A stretch of 64,000 bases of DNA, taken from positions 1 through 64,000 of the forward strand of contig JAGWLG010000007.1 in the NCBI GenBank assembly GCA_028864975.1, in the 5' to 3' direction. Origin of the DNA: Thermoplasmata archaeon (lineage in GTDB: Archaea; Thermoplasmatota; Thermoplasmata; Lutacidiplasmatales; UBA184). Position 1 is the stretch's first letter, and each line of letters begins with the position of its first letter. The position numbers were made by a program, and so were the translations under genes. Under the pieces are notes generated by a model, which ran no database searches, had not been told where the DNA came from, and was given only the letters and a program-made list of their open reading frames with translations. Positions 42,297 through 49,992 of this stretch are shown here, in pieces.

Positions 42297-43493
42297 CTAT
42301 CGCTTCGCGACGATGCGAAGGACCTCGCCCCCTTGCAGGGGATGGTCTGCACCCAGAGCCCGGCGCGTGCGCCCATCGATGGCCCGTACGAAGTGCTCGC
42401 CGAGGTCCGTGTGGACGCGATACGCGAGCTGGCGCGCCGAGGTCCCCTGCGGGACCAGGTGGGCGTCGGGGAGCACGCGGCCCTGCTTGTCCGTCCACCG
42501 GTTCTCGTCCTCGACGGGGAAGACGACGATCTGCTTCATCGCCCCGAAGACCAGGGACTCGAGGGCCTCGATCACTCCGGTCGTCCCCCATCGCTGGAGG
42601 TAGGACCCCACGTCGTCGAGCGCCTTCTGCTGTCCCCCCGAGAGCCTCGAGCCCTCGACGACCTGGAACTTGCCCTCCCCGGGTCGATAGGAGATGAGAC
42701 CGGCCTTGGCGGCGCGTCGGAGCAAGAGCTCGAGGTCCGCGCTCGTCGCTCGGACCGGTACCGGAGCGACCTTCCCCTCGAGGTCCTTGAGCGCCTCCTG
42801 CGCGACCCGGTCCGCCTTGTTGGCGACGACCAGGCGCGGTCGCGCGATCCGCAGGAGGTCGCGCGCGAGGTGCAGCAGGTCCTCCTCCGTCCACTTGGAA
42901 GGGCGTGCGTGGTCGAGAGGGACGTCGCGCAGCGCGTGCTGCACGTTTCCCACATTGATGCCCATCCCCGTGAGCCGACCCGCGATCGCCTCGTCGAGCT
43001 TGGCGCCGGAGAGCTCCCATCCCCGGGAGGCCTTGTCCCACTGTTTCCCGAGCGCCCCCGCGACCCAGAGGTCGAGCTCCTCCTGGACGAACGCCACCTC
43101 TTCCTCTGGTCGGAAGCTCCCGGGCTCCGCGAGGACCCCCTCGGGCGTGGTCCCTCCCGACAGGTCGACCACGTGGAGGTATCCGTCGGCCTGACGGAGG
43201 TCGTCCAGGAACTTGTTCCCCTTCCCCTTGCCCGCGTGCGCCCCCGGGACCAAGCCCGCGACGTCGACAAGATGCACGGGGACCTGGCGGGTCCCCGCGT
43301 CGCAGGGGGCGTTCCCGGGGGTGCAGGGGGTGCCCTTCTCCCCATGCGGACACGGGAAGCGGACGAAGGAGACCCCCTTGTTCGCCTCGATGGTGGTGAA
43401 GGGATACGGCCCGACCGGGACGTTCAGCAGCGTGAGCGCGTTGAAGAGCGTGGACTTCCCGACGTTCGGCTTTCCGATGAGACCGACCTCCAT
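42297..43493 (-). CDS. ychF: YchF/OLA1-type GTPase or ATPase
   Basis: 398 aa from ATG 43493. P-loop 'GLIGKPNVGKSTLFNALT', switch 'VHLVDVAGLVPGAHAGKGKGNKFLDDLRQAD', base motif 'VANKADR' and a C-terminal TGS domain ('DAHLVPQGTSARQLAYRVHTDLGEHFVRAIDG'). The archaeal Cys-containing insert 'CPHGEKGTPCTPGNAPC' follows the effector region. Family role: ribosome-associated nucleotide hydrolase. The adenosyltransferase gene lies 26 bases upstream, so they are probably cotranscribed. Confidence 0.93.
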   Translation of the reverse strand: MEVGLIGKPNVGKSTLFNALTLLNVPVGPYPFTTIEANKGVSFVRFPCPHGEKGTPCTPGNAPCDAGTRQVPVHLVDVAGLVPGAHAGKGKGNKFLDDLRQADGYLHVVDLSGGTTPEGVLAEPGSFRPEEEVAFVQEELDLWVAGALGKQWDKASRGWELSGAKLDEAIAGRLTGMGINVGNVQHALRDVPLDHARPSKWTEEDLLHLARDLLRIARPRLVVANKADRVAQEALKDLEGKVAPVPVRATSADLELLLRRAAKAGLISYRPGEGKFQVVEGSRLSGGQQKALDDVGSYLQRWGTTGVIEALESLVFGAMKQIVVFPVEDENRWTDKQGRVLPDAHLVPQGTSARQLAYRVHTDLGEHFVRAIDGRTRRALGADHPLQGGEVLRIVAKR

Positions 43494-43519
43494 GGAACGA
43501 ACCTCGTGTGGAACCCTTC

Positions 43520-44071
43520 CTACGTGCCGTAGTGGGGCGCGACCTCGCGGAACCCGGATTGACGGTTGACCGTGAGGGCCATGGCGAACAGCAATCCCGA
43601 GAGTCGGTTCGCGTAGGCCAGGACCACCGGGCGCTGGGGCTGCCCCCGGTGAAGCCGCACCACTTCTCGCTCGGCGCGCCGCGCCACGGCTCGAGCGACG
43701 TGGAGGCGGGCCGCGGCGGTCGTGCCACGGGGAAGGACGAACGCGTGCCGCTCCTCGAAGCTCTCGGAGAAGGTGTCGATCTCCTTCTCGAGCCTCTGGA
43801 GGTGCCGCTCCTCCAATCGGTGGGGTGGAGGAGGCTGTCCTGCGGGGGTCGCGAGCTCCGCATTGAGGATGAAGATCTCGTGTTGCAGCCGTTCGAGGAT
43901 CTCCCGGAGGGGACCCAGCTCTGCCGGGAGCTCCGCCTGGGCGAGGCCGAGGTGGCAGCAGAGCTCGTCCATGGCCCCGCAAGCCTCCACGTGAAGGTCC
44001 TCCTTCGGGACGCGGCGGCCGCCGATGAGACCCGTGTCGCCCTTGTCCCCGCCCCGCGTGTAGAGCTTCAG
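43520..44071 (-). CDS. cob(I)alamin adenosyltransferase, PduO type, with apparent CTG start
   Basis: Makes adenosylcobalamin from ATP and cob(I)alamin. The track's GTG at 43990 cannot be the start: the conserved ATP-binding N-terminus 'KLYTRGGDKGDTGLIGG' lies upstream in frame, and no ATG, GTG or TTG precedes it. The codon where family members have Met-Lys-Leu-Tyr is CTG (44071-44069), preceded by 'gagggggg'. Other family motifs are intact ('AVARRAEREVV', 'YANRLSGLLFAMA'). Length of 183 aa from CTG is normal. A TATA box at 44102-44114 predicts a short leader. Confidence 0.85.
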   Translation of the reverse strand: MKLYTRGGDKGDTGLIGGRRVPKEDLHVEACGAMDELCCHLGLAQAELPAELGPLREILERLQHEIFILNAELATPAGQPPPPHRLEERHLQRLEKEIDTFSESFEERHAFVLPRGTTAAARLHVARAVARRAEREVVRLHRGQPQRPVVLAYANRLSGLLFAMALTVNRQSGFREVAPHYGT

Positions 44072-44101
44072 AGCCCCCCCTCTTTCGCGGGACAGGGGCT
44101 G

Positions 44102-44114
44102 GACGATATAGTCC
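44102..44114. promoter_or_regulatory. shared near-palindromic TATA box
   Basis: 'gacgatatagtcc' reads as a TATA box on both strands. It lies about 37 bases before the CTG of the adenosyltransferase and about 43 before the ATG of the large surface protein, so it may drive both divergent genes. Confidence 0.5.
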
Positions 44115-44150
44115 TCGGCCCGTTCGCGGGTGGCGCAAAGCTAACTTCCC

Positions 44151-47100
44151 ATGCCCGCTCGACTCCACGTGGGCGGACGTCCAGCTCGATCCACCGAGGG
44201 GCTCGCCGACCGTGCCGACGTGGTCCCTTCCCGGGATCCGGCGAGACACGGGGGAGCGCTGGCCGCTCTTCTCCTGAGTTCACTTTTCCTGCTTTCCAGC
44301 ATCGTTCCGATGTCCCACTTCGAGGTCGGAGGGGCCCCCAAGACCGCTCAGGCCACGTCCTCTCCTGTCCTCGCAGCCTCCGCCTCTCCCGCCCCCTCTC
44401 CCCTCGCTTCTCCCTCACGGTCGGAAGGGGCCTCTCCGATCGTTCCCGGCGCGCAGGGAGCTTCGCAGCCCTCACCCACCCCGGGGGGGACCTCTGGGAC
44501 CGCGTGCCCTGCGGCCCAATTCGTGTTGAACGGGACCGAGTCGGACACCACCGTTGCGGCAGGCAGCACGGACTACTGGGCGGCGAGCTACCCTTCGAGC
44601 GAGGCGGGGGAGTGGCTCACAGGTTTCGAGGTCACCTCTTCGGTGGCGTTCGTGAACGCGGGGACCGGCCCCGGGAGCGCGACCGCGCTCGTAGAGCTCG
44701 AGCTCACCCCGGTCGCGTACGCCCCCTGGGGAGGCACCGCGACCTCGCTCCTCGCCCCTCCCCCCGGCGTCGCGGTCGCCAGTTGGACCCTGTACCTGGG
44801 TGGCGGGAACGACGCCTCCGGGCAGACGGGGTCGCAGTCCTGTCTGACCGACACCGTCCCGAGCGCGGACCCCTACGTCACGGTGGTCGTTAGCGCGGGA
44901 TCATCGACCCTTTCGAAGATGGTGACCACGGCCGCCATGTCGGTCGACATGGTGGCCCCGGGCGCCGCGGGCGACTGTCGGACGGGGCAGGGGATCGAGT
45001 ATGGAGGGCAGACGGACAGCTCCCCGGCCGCCGCCGGGGTCGAGTCCTGGGCCTCGAGCGACCCCTCGGCCCTCGTCGGAGAGGCGGTCTCGGGGTTCGA
45101 GGTGAGCCTCTCCGGGGCCTACTCGGTCGCCCCGACGGCCACCGCGGCCTACGCCTCGGTCGAGGCGATGCTGGTGCTCGCTCCCCGGCCGTTCACGGCT
45201 TGGAACAGCAGCGGTCAGGCCGTACCAGGTCTACCCGCGGGCGCGGAGGTCGTGGGGGTCTTCGAGGTCCCGGTCGCGACCACGCAGGGGAGCGGCGCCG
45301 TCGCCGTCTCCACCTCCTGTCTCGACCTCGTGGTCCCTTCCACGCTCCCCTACCTATCTCTGCTCCTGGTCGTGAACAGTAGTTCGACCAACGTCCTGAG
45401 CGCTCAGGTGGAGACGACGACGTTCGTGTCCGCCGCGGGCATCGTTCCCTCGGGGTGCGAGGCGGGGGGCATGCCCCAGTACGGGGGAGAGTCCGACGTG
45501 ATCTCCAGCGGAAGCGGTGGGTCGGGGTTGTGGGCCGCGAGCGACCCCACGGACCTCTCGGGGGACTACCTCAACAGTTTCCAGACGAGCGTGGTCGAGT
45601 CCTATGCGGGAGCCCCCTCCGCTGTTCCGTCCTTTGGAACGACGCTCTTCTGGCTCTTCCTGAGCCCGGTCGCCTACTCCGGGTGGAACTCGGGCGGGCA
45701 GTCGGTCCCTTCCCTTCCGTCGGGGTCTCTGGTGCTCGGGGCTTGGTCCCTCTCGACAGGATCCGGGGGCGACCAGGAGGGGACGGCCCTGTACGTGAGC
45801 TGCCTCCATCTCGTGGTGCCGAACGGCCAGCCGTACCTCAGCCTCCTGGTCGACGAGCGGGGTGCGGTCGGACTCACGTCCGAGGTGCAATCGGTCACGT
45901 ATGCCACGGTGACAACGCATTCGACTCCGTGCTCGATCGAGCGCAACGCGACCGCCCAGCTCGGGCAGGAGGACAGCGTGACGCCGGCGAGCACGACCGC
46001 GTGGTGGGCCGCGAGCGCTCCAGGGACCTTCGGGGGCGACCGCGTGTCCGGCCTGACCCTCAGCACCTCGATCGCCCCCAACCCTGGGGTCGCGGCCCTC
46101 CCTGGTGACGCGTACTCGCTGGTCTGGCTCCTGTCGACGAGCACCCTCTATGCGGGGAACAACGGTCCGGGCACGTCCCTGACGGGCTTCCCCGCGGGCA
46201 CCGTTCTCGCTTCCCTCAAGCTCGCGACGGGTTCGGGGTTCGGTTCCCTCGACGAGTCCGTCTCGCTATCATGCCTGGACGCGATCGTCCCGTCCGGCGA
46301 GCCCTACCTCACGACGATGATCCAGATTGTCTCGGGGCCCGGGGGGAACCTTGACGCTGAAGTGCAATCGATGGTGCGGGCAGAGCCCCCGAGCGAGGCC
46401 AGCCCCTGCCTCGCCCCGGCGTCGCTCCGTGGCCCGTCGATCCAGGCCGGGGGCGAAGCGGACACGCTTTCGTCCTCGGGGATCGGTTGGTTCGTCGCGA
46501 GCGATCCCACGAACCTCTCCGGTGAGGTGGTGACCTCCGTCGCGTTCTCCGCCTCGCTCACGTTCGGGACGGCGAGCGCGACGCCGACCTTCGGAGAGGC
46601 CCTCTTCGCCCTCTTCTTCTCACGGACGCCCTACACGCCGTGGGACTCCGCCGGGCAGTCCTTGGGGAGCTTTCCCCCGGAGACCGCGCCCGTCGGGCAG
46701 TGGATCCTCAAGACCGGCTCGGCCAACGAGAGCGCCGCGGAGTCGAGCGATGCGACCTGTCTCGTGGTACCGGTTCCCCGGGGCGCGCCCTACCTATCGC
46801 TGATGGTCGACCCTCTGGCGGCTTCCACTCCCTCCCTCGCCGCGGAGATGCAGGTCGCGGTCGGGACCGCGACGCCGACCCCGCTGACCTCGGTCGCCAC
46901 GGTCTACCCTCCTTCGGGGGGAGACGCGGGTCGCACCTCCTTCTTCCTCTCGGCCGCTCCGACCGGCGGGGTCGCACCCTATCAAGCGACCTGGTCGCTG
47001 GGGGATGGGACCTGGCTCCAAGGCCACTCCCAGAACCACACGTACACGTCGCCGGGCAACTACGCGGTGAACGTGTGGACCAACGACTCGCTCGGGAACT

Positions 47101-48470
47101 CGACGCTCGCCCGGCTCCTGGTCCCGGTGAGCGCGCTCCCCCGCGCCTCCATCTCGGCGAGCCCCTCAGGGGCGGTCGACGCCGGGGAGAACGTAGCGTT
47201 CTCGGCCAACGTGAGCGGGGGCGCTCCGCCCGTCACGTTCCTCTGGAAGTTCGGGGATGGGGGCGCGGGGATCTTTGAGAACACGAGCCACGTCTATCGC
47301 TTCGCGGGAAGCTACGCGGTCCGGTTCTTCGCGAACGACTCGACCGGGGACTCGGTGAACTCGACGCTCCTGCTCGCGGTCCACCCCGCTCCCACGGCTT
47401 CCCCCTCGGTCCAGCCTTCGGTCGGGGAGGCCGGGACCGCGCTCTCCTTCTTGGCGAACGCGTCGGGAGGGACGGCGCCGATCACCTGGACCTGGACCTT
47501 CGGAGATGGAGGCCGCTCCACCCAGGAGAACACCACGCACACCTACGCGAGCGAAGGGACCTTCCTCACGACGCTCTACGTGAACGACTCCGCCGGGACC
47601 GAGCTCGTGCGGTCCCTCCCGGTGGTCGTCGACCCCCCGCTCAGCACCTCGCTCGGCTTCTCGGCCAACGATGTGCGCGTCGGAGGTCCGAACGGCATCA
47701 CGGTCTCGGCCGGCCCATCGGGAGGCACGGGGACCTACCGCTTCGCCTGGGACCTCAACGGAAGCTCGCTCCCCGAGAGCACGCCGTCGTTCAGCTTCGG
47801 GCCGCGAGGGGCGGGGAACTTCACCTTCTCGCTGGTGGTCACGGACAGCGCGGGCTACTCCACCTCGGCGAACGGGGTCCTGACGATGCTTCCCCCCCTC
47901 GTCGTCCTCGCGACAGCTTCCCCGGAGAACTCGACCCTCGGGAGCACCGTCCAGCTGGTCGCCGAGGTCTACGCCCCCGAAGGACCGATCTCCTACGCCT
48001 GGTCCTTCTTGCCCGCCCCGTGTGAGGGCGCCGACGCCCCCTCGGTGAGCTGCGCGCCCTCGTCCGCGGGGCACTTCGCGGTGAGGGTGGTGGTCACGGA
48101 CTCGCGCGGCGTCCAGGCGGCGGGGTACGTCGGCTTCACGATCAATGGGCCCCCCTCGCGAGGTCCGAGCTTCCTCTCTTCCCCGTTCCTTCTCGAGGTG
48201 GCGGCGCTGTTGGGTGCGGCCGTCCTTATCGCGGTCGTGGTCATCATCGGCCACCGCCGGAACCGTAGGGCCGCAGAGCCTCCCGCGGAGACGGGAGCGC
48301 CAGCGTCGGAGGCTGCCGCGTTCGTCCCCGTACCCCTGACCTCGGCTCCGGCCGTGCCCCCCTCCACCTCTTCCACGCCGAAGCTCCCTGCCGCCGCAGT
48401 CGGTGCGGCGCCCGGACCCTCCGCTTCGGCGAAGCTGGGCGGGCCTCCCCCGCTACCCTTGAAGAAGTGA
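44151..48470 (+). CDS. large surface protein: five Cys-paired repeats, PKD-like domains, C-terminal anchor
   Basis: 1439-aa secreted, membrane-anchored protein. A long N-terminus with signal helix ('GALAALLLSSLFLLSSIV') and Ser/Pro/Ala-rich linker precede five copies of a repeat of about 155-165 residues. Each starts near a Cys, contains 'WAASDPxxLxGxxxxxF', 'P(Y/F)xxWNSxGQSV' and 'CLxxVVPxxxPYLSL'-like blocks, so each has a likely disulfide. Then come about five PKD-like domains ('WSLGDGTW', 'WKFGDGG', 'WTFGDGG'). A C-terminal helix ('LLEVAALLGAAVLIAVVVIIG') and Pro/Ala tail end it. Probably a cell-envelope or adhesion protein. Confidence 0.85.
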   Translation: MPARLHVGGRPARSTEGLADRADVVPSRDPARHGGALAALLLSSLFLLSSIVPMSHFEVGGAPKTAQATSSPVLAASASPAPSPLASPSRSEGASPIVPGAQGASQPSPTPGGTSGTACPAAQFVLNGTESDTTVAAGSTDYWAASYPSSEAGEWLTGFEVTSSVAFVNAGTGPGSATALVELELTPVAYAPWGGTATSLLAPPPGVAVASWTLYLGGGNDASGQTGSQSCLTDTVPSADPYVTVVVSAGSSTLSKMVTTAAMSVDMVAPGAAGDCRTGQGIEYGGQTDSSPAAAGVESWASSDPSALVGEAVSGFEVSLSGAYSVAPTATAAYASVEAMLVLAPRPFTAWNSSGQAVPGLPAGAEVVGVFEVPVATTQGSGAVAVSTSCLDLVVPSTLPYLSLLLVVNSSSTNVLSAQVETTTFVSAAGIVPSGCEAGGMPQYGGESDVISSGSGGSGLWAASDPTDLSGDYLNSFQTSVVESYAGAPSAVPSFGTTLFWLFLSPVAYSGWNSGGQSVPSLPSGSLVLGAWSLSTGSGGDQEGTALYVSCLHLVVPNGQPYLSLLVDERGAVGLTSEVQSVTYATVTTHSTPCSIERNATAQLGQEDSVTPASTTAWWAASAPGTFGGDRVSGLTLSTSIAPNPGVAALPGDAYSLVWLLSTSTLYAGNNGPGTSLTGFPAGTVLASLKLATGSGFGSLDESVSLSCLDAIVPSGEPYLTTMIQIVSGPGGNLDAEVQSMVRAEPPSEASPCLAPASLRGPSIQAGGEADTLSSSGIGWFVASDPTNLSGEVVTSVAFSASLTFGTASATPTFGEALFALFFSRTPYTPWDSAGQSLGSFPPETAPVGQWILKTGSANESAAESSDATCLVVPVPRGAPYLSLMVDPLAASTPSLAAEMQVAVGTATPTPLTSVATVYPPSGGDAGRTSFFLSAAPTGGVAPYQATWSLGDGTWLQGHSQNHTYTSPGNYAVNVWTNDSLGNSTLARLLVPVSALPRASISASPSGAVDAGENVAFSANVSGGAPPVTFLWKFGDGGAGIFENTSHVYRFAGSYAVRFFANDSTGDSVNSTLLLAVHPAPTASPSVQPSVGEAGTALSFLANASGGTAPITWTWTFGDGGRSTQENTTHTYASEGTFLTTLYVNDSAGTELVRSLPVVVDPPLSTSLGFSANDVRVGGPNGITVSAGPSGGTGTYRFAWDLNGSSLPESTPSFSFGPRGAGNFTFSLVVTDSAGYSTSANGVLTMLPPLVVLATASPENSTLGSTVQLVAEVYAPEGPISYAWSFLPAPCEGADAPSVSCAPSSAGHFAVRVVVTDSRGVQAAGYVGFTINGPPSRGPSFLSSPFLLEVAALLGAAVLIAVVVIIGHRRNRRAAEPPAETGAPASEAAAFVPVPLTSAPAVPPSTSSTPKLPAAAVGAAPGPSASAKLGGPPPLPLKK

Positions 48471-48534
48471 GCGGGGGCGGAAGGGGAACTGCCCTTCCGT
48501 CCGCCCGCAGTTCGGCCCCAGGGTCTGGCCGAGC

Positions 48535-48792
48535 CTAGCCCGCAGGGATCGCCCAGGAGCCGCTGCCGTAGAGCGCCCCCGTGGGATAGACCCGGGTCTC
48601 CCGCACGAACTCCGGCCTCTCCCGACGGACGACCGGGAGGTCCGCGGGGTCGAGCGGGCTCTCCAGGCCGTGGACCGGGCAGAAGGTGATCCGGAGCTTG
48701 CGGTTGAGCTCGGCCTTCGTACCGCACCAACGGCAGACCATGGGTCGGCCTCGACTGTCGGCAAGGGCTTCCAACGTAGCGTTCTCGATCAT
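48535..48792 (-). CDS. small CxxC zinc-finger protein (paralogue of 60339 gene)
   Basis: 85 aa from ATG 48792 ('MIENATLEALADSRGRP'). Core 'GRPMVCRWCGTKAELNRKLRITFCPVHGLESPLDP' suggests one zinc site built from CxxC and CxxH. A second copy with the same core and the same 'GSWAxPAG' ending is at 60339-60629. Function unknown. Confidence 0.7.
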   Translation of the reverse strand: MIENATLEALADSRGRPMVCRWCGTKAELNRKLRITFCPVHGLESPLDPADLPVVRRERPEFVRETRVYPTGALYGSGSWAIPAG

Positions 48793-48835
48793 GTTTGTGT
48801 CCCCTCCTCCTTCCTGTTGCACCGTGGGTTCACCC

Positions 48836-49261
48836 TCAGACCCCCCCGCGTCGCTCGCCCTCCTGGGCAGCGCCGTGCTGGGCCTCCTCGTCCTTCGAGA
48901 GCTGCTCGGCCGTCCGCCGGTCCGTCTCCATCCGTCGAGCTCGTTGCTGGGCGACCTCGCCGAGTCCGAGCTCGAGCGCCTTCTCGAGCGCCGCTTCGAG
49001 GCTCCCGGAGAACCCGTTCGCGATCGACCGCTCGAGCTCGCGGCAAAGGCTCACGGGGACATCGACGAGCCGTCCGCGTGGGGCCTGTTCCCCGGGGGCC
49101 CGCTGGGGGACGCCCGCTTCGCCGGCCTCGCGTAGAACGTGACGGACCGCCTCCGAGCGGTTCGCGAACCCTCGCTCCTCGACGATCGTGTCGAGGTGAG
49201 CGAGCTCTTCCTGGCTCAACCGCACGCCGAGGTAGCGTTCCTCGTTCGCGCGGGATTTCAC
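48836..49261 (-). CDS. ribbon-helix-helix regulator
   Basis: 141-aa protein starting at GTG 49261 ('VKSRANEERYLGVRLSQEEL'). The N-terminus has the RHH pattern: a beta strand ('RYLGVRLSQ') followed by two helices ('ELAHLDTIVEERG', 'NRSEAVRHVLREAG'). The C-terminal half is helical and charged. A TATA box centred 26 bases upstream is flanked by direct repeats (49272-49304), a plausible autoregulatory operator. Confidence 0.8.
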   Translation of the reverse strand: MKSRANEERYLGVRLSQEELAHLDTIVEERGFANRSEAVRHVLREAGEAGVPQRAPGEQAPRGRLVDVPVSLCRELERSIANGFSGSLEAALEKALELGLGEVAQQRARRMETDRRTAEQLSKDEEAQHGAAQEGERRGGV

Positions 49262-49271
49262 AAAAAATCAC

Positions 49272-49304
49272 ATGGTCAAACTAGTATATGAATTATGGTT
49301 AAAC
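49272..49304. promoter_or_regulatory. direct-repeat operator around a TATA box
   Basis: Two copies of 'atggt(c/t)aaac' start 23 bp apart (49272-49281 and 49295-49304) and flank 'tagtatatgaatt', the TATA box of the RHH gene. The arrangement suits an RHH dimer pair repressing its own promoter. The ORF starting at 49295 begins inside the second repeat and is likely spurious. Confidence 0.55.
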
Positions 49305-49449
49305 GCCTCCCAATCCTGAGGGCCCTCCGCGATCCCGAACTCCCCTCGCGCAGAACGCTCGCGTCCTTCCGCACAACCCTGCGACGGCTCCGACGGAGCA
49401 CACATCTTTTTGAGGGCAGGTCACTGCGGACGCCGAACGAGGTCATGCC

Positions 49450-49836
49450 ATGGCGTGGACACAAGCGGAGGTTCGCGAGCTCAAAGAGGGCCGCTACATG
49501 CTGATCGACAACGAGCCGTGCAAGATCCTCTCGATCCAGACCTCGAAACCTGGGAAGCATGGCGAAGCGAAGGCCCGCATCGACGCCGTCGGGATCTTCA
49601 ACGGGAACAAGACCTCGGTCGTCTATCCCGTGAAGCACAAGGTCCAGGTCCCGATCATCAACAAGCGGACCGCGCAGGTGCTCTCGCTCTCCGGCTCGGA
49701 GGCCCAGCTCATGGACCTCGAGACCTACGAGACCTTCAACATCAACCTGGAAGCGGAACAGCAGGGGATCTTGCCTGGGCAAGAGGTGGGCTACATCTCC
49801 GCCATGGGCAAACGCAAGCTCCAGGTCAACCCGTGA
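49450..49836 (+). CDS. eif5a: translation factor aIF5A
   Basis: 128-aa protein, normal length. The hypusination loop '[12 protein letters not shown]' carries the modified Lys (about residue 36). The N-terminal SH3-like and C-terminal OB folds are complete ('[19 protein letters not shown]'). Promotes peptide bond formation at difficult sequences. Confidence 0.97.
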   Translation: MAWTQAEVRELKEGRYMLIDNEPCKILSIQTSKPGKHGEAKARIDAVGIFNGNKTSVVYPVKHKVQVPIINKRTAQVLSLSGSEAQLMDLETYETFNINLEAEQQGILPGQEVGYISAMGKRKLQVNP

Positions 49837-49921
49837 GCGGGACCCTCGCGCGACGGGACCCCTGAGGTCGGTCGGATGCGACCGGGCGAGGGCGCCCGGA
49901 GCCCCCCCTCCGACTATGCCG

Positions 49922-49929
49922 TTTATAAC
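49922..49929 (+). promoter_or_regulatory. TATA box of the giant helical protein gene
   Basis: 'tttataac' predicts a start site near 49952, giving a leader that contains the 'aggaggg' at 49979-49985. Confidence 0.5.
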
Positions 49930-49992
49930 GTAGCCCGGTATGATTTCCTCGGTCGCGTGCGGGCCGGTTAGGCGAGGCAGGAGGGTAAACCT

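Noticed and set aside
43508-44893. 461-aa plus ORF across the adenosyltransferase and surface-protein start
   Set aside because: Antisense to a well-conserved enzyme and in a different frame from the surface protein; no domain.
49295-49504. 69-aa ORF preceding aIF5A
   Set aside because: Its ATG lies inside the second operator repeat, its end overlaps aIF5A in another frame, and its Arg-rich sequence has no family resemblance.
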